Shown here piece by piece: positions 37,263 through 47,675 of a DNA stretch of 64,000 nt. The notes beneath the pieces were generated by a model. It did no database searches. It was not told the origin of the DNA and worked only from the letters and a program-made list of their open reading frames with translations. Made by a program: the position numbers and the translations under genes. Numbering within the stretch: position 1 is the first letter of the stretch; every line of letters begins with the position of its first letter. Origin of the DNA: Solanum dulcamara (Eukaryota; Streptophyta; Magnoliopsida; Solanales; Solanaceae); NCBI RefSeq assembly GCF_947179165.1, contig NC_077242.1, forward strand, positions 37,953,097-38,017,096, read 5' to 3'.

Positions 37263-37889
37263 CCTGCCAACCTATTCAATATTTGGTCCATGAAAGGCAT
37301 TGGAAATAGTCTTTCAGGGTCCACTTGTTTATCTTTCATACTCCATGCACACTCACCAGCCTATGACTGGCCTAAGAGGCATCAACTCGTCTTGGAATTT
37401 CCACCATATTATTCCTCCCTTCTTAGGGAAACACTACACTAAACTGACCCAACTGCTATTTGAGATTGTATGCACCATACCTGCATCTATCCACTTTATG
37501 ATCTTATTTTTCACCACTTCTTGCATTTGTGGGTTCAACCATCTCTAGTGCTCTATGCTTAGGTTACAGTTATTTCCCAATTGAATCTTCTGTGTGCAGA
37601 TTCCAGAAGGTATACCAATTATATCAATTTTGGTCCAGATAATTTCCCTCTTGAACCTTTTCAACACTTCCACCAGTTCTTAAACCTACTCCACACTCAA
37701 ATCTATAGCCATAATAATTGGTAAGGTATTACCTTGATACAAAAACACATATATGAGATGGTCGGGCAACTCTTTCAACTCTAGCACAGGCGACTCCTCA
37801 ATGGAGGATTTAGTTGGAGGAGTTGATCTATTCTTTAAATCTACGTCTAGCTTTTTATGAGCATAAGGGTGTGACCCCATGTTCTGCAA
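37263..37889 (-). pseudogene. Ty3/gypsy Tat/Athila-type RT N-terminal fragment
   Basis: Frame 37889-37686 reads PPTKSSIEESPVLELKELPD, HLIYVFLYQGNTLPIIMAIDL, the stretch just before RT in Athila/Tat/Ogre elements. Downstream on the - strand come decayed KIIKWIDAGMVHTI, SNSSWVSLVQCFPKEG and, after a gap, the RT segment interrupted by LTR B. Stops and frameshifts are frequent. Confidence 0.75.
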
Positions 37890-37988
37890 AGTATTTACCG
37901 ACTACGACTTTTCCGGCTAAAGTCCATTACCCGGTGTAGGTTATAGTAGCAAATGTTATTACCGCTAAAGGGTCTTTCTATAGTAGTG
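37890..37988. repeat. CACTA right-end fragment, copy 2
   Basis: About 95 bases with CGGCTAAAG, GGTGTAGGTTATAGTAGC, CCGCTAAAGGG and the terminus TTTCTATAGTAGTG. The complement of that terminus starts CACTACTATAGAAA, a CACTA-type end. It is followed directly by the gag-like fragment, as in copy 1. Confidence 0.65.
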
Positions 37989-37989
37989 T

Positions 37990-38303
37990 GGGTTCATCCT
38001 CAGAAAGTCCCTAATCCTTGTAGCAGCAGATGGCTCTTGATAACTAGAGCTAGGGACTGGTGTGCTTTGACTGCGCAACCATCAACTAAGTGAGCATGGT
38101 GATCACTCCTCTAAACTCGGATTTAGAAGTAAGGGTAGGCTAATCAGTATATGGAACCTCTTGAGTTCCATCATCATTCTAAGGTTTAGCTGCTTGGGCT
38201 TGGTTCCTCCTCTCCATTCAACATGGTGGAGGCATAGTAGTTGGTGGAATCTCATTATCGTCGATGTTTCTCTAACTAAGAGTGCATTTTGAAGGCATGA
38301 TCT
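37990..38303 (-). pseudogene. Gag-like N-terminal fragment, copy 2
   Basis: The - strand start MPSKCTLS near 38300 leads to IDDNEIPPTTMPPP, EFRGVITMLT and SAATRIRDFLRMNP, which is cut by the CACTA end. It is closer to the family consensus than copy 1 at the RIRDFLRMNP end but has several stops. Confidence 0.6.
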
Positions 38304-38399
38304 AAAAATGTGAAACTCACGAATTAGAAGGACATTTTATATAGTTAAACTCTATTGCAAGAGCTGGAGTATAAAAGAAGTGAGACAATTTCCTACTCT

Positions 38400-38860
38400 A
38401 AATGGCATGCGCTTGAACGCAAAACCACCATAAGGACATGCAAAAGTATTTTTCTCCTGATCCTCTGATGTAATTGAGATTTGATTATACCCATGGTAGC
38501 CATCTAGGAAACAGTGTCATCACCTAACTTCTAACCTATTCAACATTTGGTCCATGAAAGGCATTAGAAAATGATGTTTTAGGGTCCACTTGTTCAGTTT
38601 TCGTAGTCCATGCTCACTCATAAAAGTGATTTTCTCCTGATCCTCTGATACAATTGAGATTTGATTATACCTGTAGTAGCCATATAGGAAACAGTACCAT
38701 CTCATACCTGCCAACCTATTCAATGTTTGGTCGATGAAAGGCATTGGAAAATGGTCTTCCGGAGTCCACTTGTTCAGTATTTATAGTCCATGCACACTCG
38801 CCTCGCCGGCCTGTGACTGGCCTGAGCCTCAGAAATATCTCTCAACCTCAGTGCTTCATA
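38400..38860 (-). pseudogene. Tat/Athila-type RT fragments with internal ~180-bp duplication
   Basis: On the - strand, LNKWTLKHHFLMPFMDQMLN, then WYCFLYGYYRYNQISIVSED, QEKITF and ACPYGGFAFKRMPF are recognisable RT palm sequence. The block 38520-38700 is partly repeated at 38700-38860, giving two copies of the PFMDQ.LNRL segment. The polymerase active-site segment is absent. Confidence 0.7.
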
Positions 38861-41449
38861 TTTTTGTGCATTTATTTTTCTACTAATGGACTTTTCAAGC
38901 TCAGAGTTTTAAGGAATTAATGATTCACCTTTACTTTGGGTACTTGAAATGCACTAACTTGTACCCTTCAAGAACAAAAAAAAGAAACAAAAGTATATTT
39001 AGGAAACAAGATTAAGAGTGAAATAACACACTTGACTTAATTAACAACAAAATTCGTTGGTAGCACGCCAAAATTTGATACGATAAAACATACACCTCAA
39101 TTAAGAAATATAAAATGGTCTTTGTCAAATATAAAATCCAACTAGGTTGGGGTCGAATTCCACAGAAAATAAGACTAGAACTAAGTAATAAGCAATTATC
39201 TACTTTTAACTACTTATTTCCAAAACAAATGGGAAATATAAAAATTTTGGGATTAGTTTGAAAAGAAATTTGTAACAAGTAACAATCAACAATATCGCTT
39301 AATTGAGAATTAACAGAGAGAATTAACCAACATTATGTTCACCAAGACTGTTTCACCCTTTTTGGATAAATATAGAACTTCATCATGCATTGTTATTATA
39401 TCATTTTATCAAAATCATGTTGCATTTAATTTTTTCTCAATCAAATTAAATGCACATCACTTTTATTCTTTTGAACTAAAAGTGTTCCAATCATTTCAAC
39501 AGACAAATCCTCAAGTTGGTTAATCTTACAAAAACATTAACCTTTAAACCAGTTCAGATTCTCAAATGCTCGTTATTAATTCTTTTTCTAAGTTTTACCC
39601 TTTTTTTACTCAAACAAGCTAAACTTAAGGAAGGTTCTAATGTTTTCAACCATTAGAAGTTGATTAATATGAAAGAGCCAATAAGATATACAAGCACAAC
39701 ACTCCATTCATTCCATAAAAACACTATTTTTTGGTCAAGTCATCATGGATTCCACAACCTTGGTTGTAGGGTTTAGCCACTCATGAGTATTGAAACAAAA
39801 AATATAATTGCATTCATTCGATAAAAAAAGTACTTACAAAAGGTGAAGGCAATCAAACACTTTGATATAAAAAAATAAGTGTAAACTCTCATTCAAAACT
39901 CAATCAAGCGTACTGTCGTCTTCGCCAAAAATAAGATAATAAAATAAATAATAAAAAAATAATATTAATAGTTTCAAGAAATTTGAAATTTAAAATAAGA
40001 AAGTTGAAAACTCGAGGCTCGTCTAATGCTTTGCCTAACAGTCCACCATATGTGTGATGGACCGTCACTTTGGCTGTTGTGTGCTCTTCAAGGAGTGGTT
40101 GTAATCTTGCATATCTGACATTGCTTAACAGCTCATCGTAGATATAGCGGTCCATTAAATCCACTATCGCCTGAACTTCAGAAGGTGGAATCAACTCAGC
40201 AGGTATGACGATCCATCATAGGCCCGTCGTCTTTGCCATTAGCCAAACTTCAGAAACTTGGATTTTTCTCTGCAAGTGTGATAGCTACCCTGACATCCCA
40301 TCACATATTTTATGGTCCATCAGAATTGTAGTCAGAGCTCTCCTTTGATAGAACATTGCTTCACGCTCGACTTGACTGATTTCTAGTCTAACATAGTAGA
40401 AAAACTATTAAAAGACACTATTTATTACTTAAGAGCAATTTATTCATAGCTAAAAATTAAATATGGCATCAAATGCCAGCACATCACTTTGTAATATGTG
40501 GCAGCGTTGGTAAATTTTATGTAACATATATGTTTAAGAGAAGATGTATACTTGTATTTCAAAAAAAATAGGTTCTTTGACAAAATCCTTTGATGTTTTT
40601 GTGCATTAATTTTTTTTGTTTCTTCTTATCACTAGTGTTTTACCAAATTCCTTTTTTTTTGTATAAATCACTATTGATAATTAAGAGAGCATTTCTATTG
40701 GTTGTTTCCTCTTTTATTAACCTTTTGATAAGAAGAATTTTTCTTTATATTCTCTCTCATATTTTCTTTTTTCCTCACCTAGGCCTTGAAGTATTTTAGA
40801 AGACTGTTATAGAAACTTAGGCATGTTTACATTTTTATTTTGTGATTATGGGTGATAAGTATTTCTTATTCAATCTACTAGACAACTTTCTTTTTTATTG
40901 AAGTATTAGGTCTTTTATTTTTCATCTGTTTCTCTTTAAGAGGGTTGTTCTTTGGCATGGTCTTCACTTGACTTGTGTAATCTACCTTGGAGTTCTTATT
41001 ATTTCCATGTTGGGTGTAGATATTGTGTCCAGTCATATGAGCATTTATATCTATATTTTTTAGCTTTGATTTGTTTTTGTTCTGGACATTGCTTGTTGTA
41101 GAAGTAATTTTTCTAACTTTATTTTTTTTATCTTATGGACATTGCTTGTTATCAGAGAGATTTATATTTTTTGAGGTTATCTTATTCGAGGACCTATTCC
41201 TTTCAAGTGTTTTAGCCAAATTTTTTCTTTATATTGACTAGCTCCTTTTGAAGCATTCCTTTTTATAAGCTCAGCGTGAATAGTAGAACGTGACATTTGA
41301 TACTTCCTTCTGATGGTCTTGAGAGTTTTGGGGGAGAATTTGACCATTTCCAAATGTTTATATTCTTGTTTCTCTTTCTATTATATTGAGTTGAATTTTC
41401 ACCTAATAGAGTAAGGACTTTTTCCTTTAGTTGGGTATCTTTTTATTCA
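38861..41449. other. AT-rich block without a supported gene
   Basis: No frame here matches a family I recognise. At ~39060-39095 the - strand reads CGTATCAAATTTTGGCGTGC, which resembles an LTR end followed by a TGGCG-type primer site as in Athila/Tat elements, so 39080-~40400 could be an old LTR; this is weak. The - strand frame 40194-39904 and the + strand frame 40590-40799 (T-rich, Phe/Leu/Ile) are not supported. Confidence 0.35.
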
Positions 41450-41910
41450 GGTTTTTAAAAAAATCTTTTCTACTACTATTCGATCGTACATTCTTAGCCT
41501 AGAATGATTATATGTCATTTTGTCTCCATTGGTAGATAGCTTCTTAAGAGCTTTCATTACTATGTGAGCAACACGTACTAGCTTTTTGTTAGAGTAAGTG
41601 TAGATTGTCTCCCTAATTTTATCTAAGCTTTTCTCAATTTCATTCTCTTCTTCCTTTGGGGCTGATAGTGCTCCTAATATTGTGGTTCTTTTTTTCTGAA
41701 GCGATCCTTTTTGTTTTGTTCTCGAGCTGATTCTCTTCTTTTTCACCGTCGCATTCATAAGTTTCTATCTTTAGTTCTCCATAATTCTTTAAAATGAATC
41801 TCATATTTGCTTAGCAGTGATATAAGTGAAGACCTTGCTAATATCATTTGAATTAATACCACTTATAAGGATCCTTCTTACTCTATCATCCAGTAGGGTA
41901 TCCTTATACA
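41450..41910 (-). pseudogene. Copia-like gag relic
   Basis: On the - strand, YKDTLLDDRVRRILISGI, SNDISKVFTYITAKQI, a stop where Trp is expected, then DSF and later YSNKKLVR.. and MKALKKLS resemble the UBN2-type Gag of Copia elements (the TAKEIWD region and the LVRKILRSLP region). Lys/Glu-rich sequence lies between. No adjoining Copia LTR is visible, and element III begins at 41985. Confidence 0.4.
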
Positions 41911-41984
41911 TGATTTTGGTTGGAGCCTTTTGAATGATGCTCCATCGTTTGAGGTTTCACCTAATGCTGAATTCTTTCATTCAC

Positions 41985-42037
41985 TATCACGATCCGACCT
42001 AAGGCCTACTAGTAATACGAAGATCAAAAACTCGAAG
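41985..42037 (-). repeat. 3' LTR of element III, outer 53 bases
   Basis: TATCACGATCCGACC and AATACGAAGATCAAAA match the start of the 5' LTR at 60190-60240. The LTR is cut at CGAAG by element IV and resumes at 54091. Confidence 0.85.
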
Positions 42038-42069
42038 TGTTACACCCCATACTTTTGTACTTTGAAATG

Positions 42070-42208
42070 CGTTCTTAAGTCTCTTGAAATGATCTTAAGT
42101 TCTTGGAAGGATCATAAGCCTCTTAAGTTTCTTAAGGTTTCCTAAAGTTTCTTAAAGCTTCTAAAAGCTTCTTAAGACTTCTTAAGAACTCTTAAGCTTC
42201 TTAAGAGT
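42070..42208. repeat. CTTAAG-rich short-period array at the start of LTR C
   Basis: About a dozen TTCTTAAG/CTCTTAAG/TTCTAAAG words occur at ~10-12-base intervals. The same array is at 51852-51990 in LTR E and in reverse at 31420-31492 in LTR A. Confidence 0.85.
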
Positions 42209-42599
42209 TGCCATGTGAGTCGGATAATCTATAACGCTATCAAACAACTCTAAGGAAAGGAGAATACGATACCCCATAGTAGAGAATATTGAAAATAGAG
42301 TTATAAGAATCCGAAAAAAGTTGGAGACCGAATGATGAGTCGTAGGACATGACTTATTTACGTAAGTAAGCTACCAACTTGGAAATCTTACATACTTAAT
42401 ACTGGAGTTCATACCAAGCTTACGTAGAAAGGATTACATAGGTTCATAAAGTAAGATGAGATTATGAACCCACGAGGAGGAGGAGAAGAGAGTGCCATGT
42501 GGCAGCATGAGAGAGTGCCATATGGCAGCAGCTGGAGCAAGGATGGTGGACCCAACATGCCATATGGCAGCCTGTGATTAGAGGAAAGGGGTGTGTTGG

Positions 42600-42685
42600 C
42601 CTAATAAGGGCTTGACACGTGTCACCACTTAGGGGTTGACACATGTTACCCCTAAAAGTGGCCTATATATATATATATATATGTT
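42600..42685 (+). promoter_or_regulatory. Likely core promoter of LTR C (G-box plus TATA)
   Basis: TTGACACGTGTCACC and TTGACACATGTTACC, spaced ~28 bases, precede a TATATATA run at 42662-42681. Transcription would start shortly after, upstream of the leader with the GTAAGT donor at 42831. Role inferred. Confidence 0.6.
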
Positions 42686-43080
42686 TTATTACTTTAGTTC
42701 ATACTTATCCTCTAGTCATTCTTATCAAGAGACTTCTAGAGACAAAAAGAAGAGGAGATAAATCTAGAACAAGAGAGAGGAGAAACCTTAAACTTGAGAA
42801 AGAGAGCCACGGATTTGGAGCCAAAAAAGGGTAAGTTCTCCGATTTTTTTCTGTGAATTAATTATCTAGGGTATACCACAATGTTATGAAGGTGTTAGTA
42901 ATGAAAAATTATGATTTGGAGTATCCCAAAATGTTATGAAACAGCCACAAAGTTTTAGGCACGCTAAAGGAACTTCCGAGGCAAGTTTCAACGAGTTTGA
43001 CGAGTTTCGGGTAAGGTAAAGGCTCTTGTTTCAAATTGGAGTTTATGATGTTGTTATGAGGTATATGATGATTATGACAC

Positions 43081-43300
43081 CGAGTCTCATAAAGGGTCGG
43101 GTATGGTATATGGTAATTATGACATCGAGTCCCATAAAGGGCCAGGTACGGTATATGATGATATGATTACACCGAGTCCCATAAAGGGCTGGGTATGGTA
43201 TATGATGATATAATGACACCGAGTCCCATAAAGAGCCAGGTACGGTATATGATAATGTGATGACACCGAGTCCCATGAAGGGCTGGGTATGATATATGTA
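43081..43300. repeat. 47-bp minisatellite in LTR C
   Basis: Five units of CACCGAGTCCCATAAAGGGC plus CGGGTACGGTATATGATGATATGATGA at spacings of 45-47 bases. Three short overlapping frames on the - strand reflect the repeat. Confidence 0.9.
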
Positions 43301-43318
43301 TGCAATGATATAATATGA

Positions 43319-43570
43319 TATGTGGATCAGACCAAATGTTCCTCAACATTACTATATGATATGTGGATCAGATTGAACGTTTCTCGGCATTACTATATGA
43401 TATATGGATCAGACCGAACGTTCCTTGGCATTACTATATAATACGTGGATCGGACCAAACATTCCTCGGTATTACTATATGATATGTGGATAGGGTCGTT
43501 GTTCCTCAGCATTATTATATGATATGCGGATTGGGTTATACGTTCCTCAGCATACACTTACTATATACAT
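43319..43570. repeat. 41-bp minisatellite in LTR C
   Basis: Six or so units of TGATATGTGGATCAGACC plus GAACGTTCCTCGGCATTACTATA at ~41-base spacing. A matching array lies at 53155-53400 in LTR E. Confidence 0.9.
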
Positions 43571-44241
43571 TAATCGGGATATACGTTCTACAACGCTAAT
43601 AATATATATGTGAATATGATGACAGAATGATGTAGATGGTACACCGAGTCCCTAAAATAGGCCGGGCATAGTACGTGATGGTAATATTTATGACTTTGTT
43701 TTATATGATGCGAGTATGGTAAATGGTTAAATATTATACTTGCCCCCTGCATCCCTACGCCAACTGTAATTTCCTTATGATTTCTATGATTTACATACTC
43801 AGTATATATGTAGTACTAACCCTCCTTTCTCGGGGAGGGATGCGTTCATGCCCGCAGGTACAGATACACACTTTGGGGATCCGACAGCATAGGAGTTCCA
43901 CTCAGTCGTTCAGAGGAGCTCCGTTGTGTCGGAGCCCAGTTTTGGTATTAACCCTCGATGTATATATTTATTTGTTCACGAGTATGGAGGGGGCTCTGTC
44001 CCACCTTATGTTTCTGTTCTTACTCTTAGAGGTCTGTGGACATGTATGTCGGTTGTATATGAGTTGTATATGCATGTATATACAGTGGTACCTATGATAA
44101 GCCTCTTCGGCCTATATGTTATCGTGCCTGTTGATGTGTTATAACTTAAACATGGGACAGATTTACTTACAGATAGCAGGGATATACGCGAGTGCCCAGT
44201 TCGGGCACCCATCACGGCCTATAGGGTTGGGTTATGACAAA

Positions 44242-44256
44242 AGTTGTATCAGAGCA
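44242..44256 (+). other. Primer binding site of element IV
   Basis: AGTTGTATCAGAGCAG follows the LTR end by two bases. It is a slightly decayed TTGGTATCAGAGC match to initiator Met tRNA. Confidence 0.8.
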
Positions 44257-47029
44257 GTTTGGTCCTCGGAATATCTACAGACCGTGTCTAGTAGAGTCTT
44301 GTTTATCGGTGTGTTGTGCACCACATCTATAAAAAGGAGGCTATAGGGCATTTAGGATGTTATCTTTCCTTCTTGTCTTAGATCGTGCGATAGAGTCCAG
44401 CCATAGGAAATAAAATTCCTTTTTTTACTAACCTTTGGTTTCAGCTAAAGAATGACATCGATAGAAGAAAGTGACGGATGATATTGGAAGCTACACAATA
44501 TACAGGTAAGTAATGGTGTGAAAGTGGCATACTGGATAAGGTAGGAAGATTGAAATATGATTGAAATGTAAAGTTGAAAATTAAAGGAAAAAGTAGACAG
44601 AAAAGTGTAACGGGTGTAGTTCGAGTTGTACATACGAGGTAAGTCCATCATTTTATACGGCGGCTGATATTAGGCGTGTTGTGTGGCTGTGATATGAATA
44701 TATATATATATATGTTGGCCCTGTGAGGCATTGTTGGTATTTCCTGAGTGCAGGTTTGGGATAGTAAGGAATATAGAGAAAACTCTGCCGGAATCTTGTT
44801 TTTTTGGAAATAGAAAGAGCATGAGATATAAAGTTGTAATATATCTTGAGAGATTGTATCCATGGTAATGATAAGATCCGACGAAACTAGTAGTACAACT
44901 GACTTTGGGAAATAATGTATATTGCGATATGGGTGGTAAGTAGAAGGTCAATACTGATATGGTGAGAAGAATGGTGATGGATGTGAATGTCTTAAGACAG
45001 CCTGCGAGGTATTAAGGATGAGATTGACGGGGAAGGATAAGGGGTTAAGTACGCTTGCTCCACCAGGTGGAATTAACCCACAGTAAGAGTTGTGAATAAA
45101 GGTTAAGAAATATTACCCTTCGGGATTGACCATGAGCAGAATATAGTGTGAATATAATGAGGATCATCATGAAAGTACGTAGAGCCTAGTAAAGAAGTAA
45201 CTAAAGAATGTGACTGTGAGTAAGATTAGGAGTTAGCATTGGGTACACAATAAGGATGAAAGCTCATGAAGCAGGAAGGGGTATTGTGTATATGTACCTC
45301 CACTTTGGAAAATAGTGGGATTCCTCGAAGATAGGGAATAGAAATTGCAAAACAACTGAGGCATTGTGAAATTATCAAAGGAACAAGTGGTATCCATTGG
45401 AAAAAAATGTGATAAACAAAATGTGAGACACGTGTCATCAGAGTATAAGTTCCCCGAATGGAGAATTAGACACGATTATAAACACTAGTGGCGTACTGAT
45501 TAGGATGAATGAAATGTGGCTTTGGCTAAACTACTACATTAGTTATATGACTCGAGTACCAGTACTTGGACTAGATTGGGTACTAGTTATTGAGAATTCT
45601 GAGCACTCCATGGTTCTTACAGGGGCAACCTAAAGTATAGATGAGTTAACAGAAGGTGTAGACATGGTGTAGTATGTCAAATATGTTGGAACAGAATCAT
45701 ATGCGTATAAACGGTTGAAAAGGAACAAAGGATGACATGGGTACACCCTAAAGGGGGGAAGTGGACAAGAGAAATACAAGTGTGAGATGAAGACAATTGA
45801 CACTATCACATGTTAACGAGAATGCTTAAACTTCAAGTGAGATCCCATGTTGGCATGAGTTAGCAAGGGCTAAAGGCCAGCAATAAATGTCTAGAATCCA
45901 TGATATTTGAGACCGTGCAGAGAACCATTAGCAGAGACCCTAATGGATGGGTTCATACAAAAAGGGGTAAATACAATAAGAGAGTAAGAATAAGCGATCT
46001 AAGGACCGTGTAAAGGGTAGTAAGGCCGTGTTTGAGTAAAGATTAAGATATGGCAACAACGTCATTGGTCGATGATATCGAGAAGTACAAGTAGTAAGGA
46101 GAATAGAAAATCTCCTACGGTAGGAAATAAGGAGACCAAGTAGTACGTAAAGGAAGAAAAGAAAAAAGTTGGACAAAATAGCGTTAGCATGAGCAATTCC
46201 TAGTGTGAAGTCGATATGTAAAGCAAGACAGGCCAGGAGATGAAAAGACTGCATTTACCTCATACTAGTGGTATAAGAGAAGTTGTGCAACCTACGAATA
46301 GTTATATACAATATAAGACTAAGTGGAGGAGTACATAATGAAAAGGAGTTATGATATTTTAGAGACGTTATAGAGGAATACGAAGAGAAGTTAAAACAAA
46401 TGGCCAAAAAGGACACAGTCATGGTTGAATTAAAGATCTACCCTGACACCGGTTGTAAGGGAGAAGAAGAGCAAGACAAAACATGAAGACTAGCGAGAAG
46501 ATGCTAAGGTAAATCTTGGGCTAAAATGAGTGCCTTCACACATTATTGCAAGGAGGGAAATAGAACGTGACACGAGGACTTCTCGAGGGTGTCACCCATC
46601 CTAGTACTACTCTCGCCCAAGCATATTTAACTTCGGAATTCTGGTGTGATCCGGTGCATTAGTGTTGCTATAATCACATGAGATGGGAGAATCTGAACTA
46701 GCAGCGAAGCAACGACACAAGATTATGTACCTAGAGTATTATAAGTTACAATAAGGGAATTGTAAAAAAGCTTAAGCAAAACAAGAAGGATTAGCCGATT
46801 ACTAATAGATGGCACACTTGTATGCCACAGTTCTTCAACATAATACTAGTTAATGATAAGGAAAACCATAGAACAGCTATACAGGTCATTGTGTGAGGGG
46901 ACTTCAGCACAACTAGGTAGCCAACTCTGATGGACAAAAAGCAAAACCCAAAAGGTGAGGGTACCAGTTGATGTCATCTAAAGAAGGCAAGAAGTAATAT
47001 ACAAGGTCGAAGATTCCACAATACGACCT
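44257..47029 (+). pseudogene. Decayed internal region of element IV (gag-pol not readable)
   Basis: By position this holds gag, protease, RT and RNase H, but no frame longer than about 100 codons fits a known domain and I could not place any motif with confidence. A likely gag start lies near 44450. The small frames on both strands (44445-46254) are unsupported. It contains the 5S-like sequence at 46563-46682. Confidence 0.5.
46563..46682 (-). pseudogene. 5S rRNA-like sequence (nearly full length)
   Basis: On the - strand the sequence follows plant 5S rRNA almost end to end. Matching blocks include ACTAATGCACCGGATC, the ACTTCGGAATT complement region, CTTGGGCGAGAGTAGTACT, AGGATGGGTGAC and AAGTCCTCGTGTCACG. 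The internal polymerase III promoter region (box A through box C) is largely kept, while both ends and several positions are changed. It lies inside element IV internal sequence. TGTAAGGG at 46454 and TTACA at 46746-46750 could bound a ~297-bp Cassandra-type solo LTR, but no target duplication is seen. 5S RNA would be part of the large ribosomal subunit; this copy is probably a pseudogene. Confidence 0.88.
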
Positions 47030-47675
47030 TGGCTACAAGACTCACTTTCCACTCCCTGGACAGATAATTCTATATGGAATGTTATCCATAGATTAATAAT
47101 ATCAGCCCATGTTCCTTCAATCAAGGACTACTTGTCCGGTCGAGATTGTGTAAAATTATAGGTCAAAAGGGTGGTGAGACTTTACGGAGTTCCCATAGCT
47201 ATTATCTCATACAAAGGAGCCTGAGTTACAGATAACTATTGAAGATCAGTCTAAGAAGAGATTGGGAACACAGATAGGTCTTCGTACACTATTGTACCCT
47301 CAGACCAAAAGATAGACTAAGCTTACTAGCTAAACGCTAGAAGAGGTATTGCGAGCCTATACGGTTGAATCCAAAGGTAGCTTGGATAATTTCCTACTAC
47401 CTGTCAAGAGTATTTACTATATCAACTATCATTCTAGTCTCCAGATGGCCCCGCAAGAGACTTGGTATGGCAAAAAGAGTAGGTCATCAATTGGTGGGTT
47501 GATGTTGGTAAAACGTGACTAATGGGCCCAGGCGTGGTTCAATAAGCCATCGAGAAGGTAAAGCTTATTCAGGAGAGAGTTTTAGTAGCTCAGAGTCAAC
47601 AGAAGTCATGTAGGTAATCGACGTCAACTTCTAGAGTTTCAAGTTAATGAGTAGGCATTTCCAAAGGTACCTTCC
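47030..47675 (+). pseudogene. Integrase core relic of element IV
   Basis: Readable pieces in shifting frames are YLSGRDCVKL, VKRVVRLYGVPIAIIS (then Tyr where the second catalytic Asp should be), VTDNY, GTQIGLRTLLYPQTK, a LEEVLRAYT stretch with the Glu position, YYINYHSSLQMAPQETWYGK and LLEFQVNE. It breaks off in the FLKVSP motif, where LTR D is inserted. The continuation is at 51275. Confidence 0.8.

Larger units (their letters stand above)
33140..38860. repeat. Head-to-tail duplication of a CACTA end / gag-like / RT chimera
   Basis: Copy 1 (33140-33783 plus 37258-37889) and copy 2 (~37890-38860) share the order CACTA right end, gag-like start, then Tat/Athila RT pieces, all retro parts reading on the - strand. 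Landmarks are paired: TCCTTAATCCTTGTA at 33260 and TCCCTAATCCTTGTA at 38010; CTAGAGCTAGGGA at 33295 and 38045; GAGATTTGATTATAC at 33733 and 38477. Solo LTR B sits only in copy 1, so it came after or independently of the duplication. Confidence 0.75.
42038..44239 (+). repeat. 5' LTR (C) of element IV
   Basis: It starts TGTTACACCCC and ends GGTTGGGTTATGACA. In order it has a CTTAAG-rich array (42070-42205), G-boxes (GACACGTGTC at ~42613), a TATA run (42662-42681), a leader with GGGTAAGTTCTCCGATT (42829-42846), 47-bp minisatellite units (43081-43300) and 41-bp units (43319-43570). It is the same family as A, B and D, but lacks ~1.2 kb that those carry between the leader and the minisatellite. 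The small frames at 43723-44346 are not genes. Confidence 0.93.

Noticed and set aside
39904..40194. - strand frame of 96 codons as a host gene exon
   Set aside because: It ends in low-complexity Phe/Leu sequence, has no recognisable domain, and sits in a block of repeat remnants.
40590..40799. Small hydrophobic membrane protein on the + strand
   Set aside because: The Phe/Leu/Ile-rich translation follows from T-rich sequence. No homologue pattern or gene context was found.
43043..43349. Three overlapping - strand frames with recurring YRTWPFMGLG-like repeats
   Set aside because: They are shadows of the 47-bp minisatellite in three frames. The same frames appear at 52885-53263 in the other LTR.
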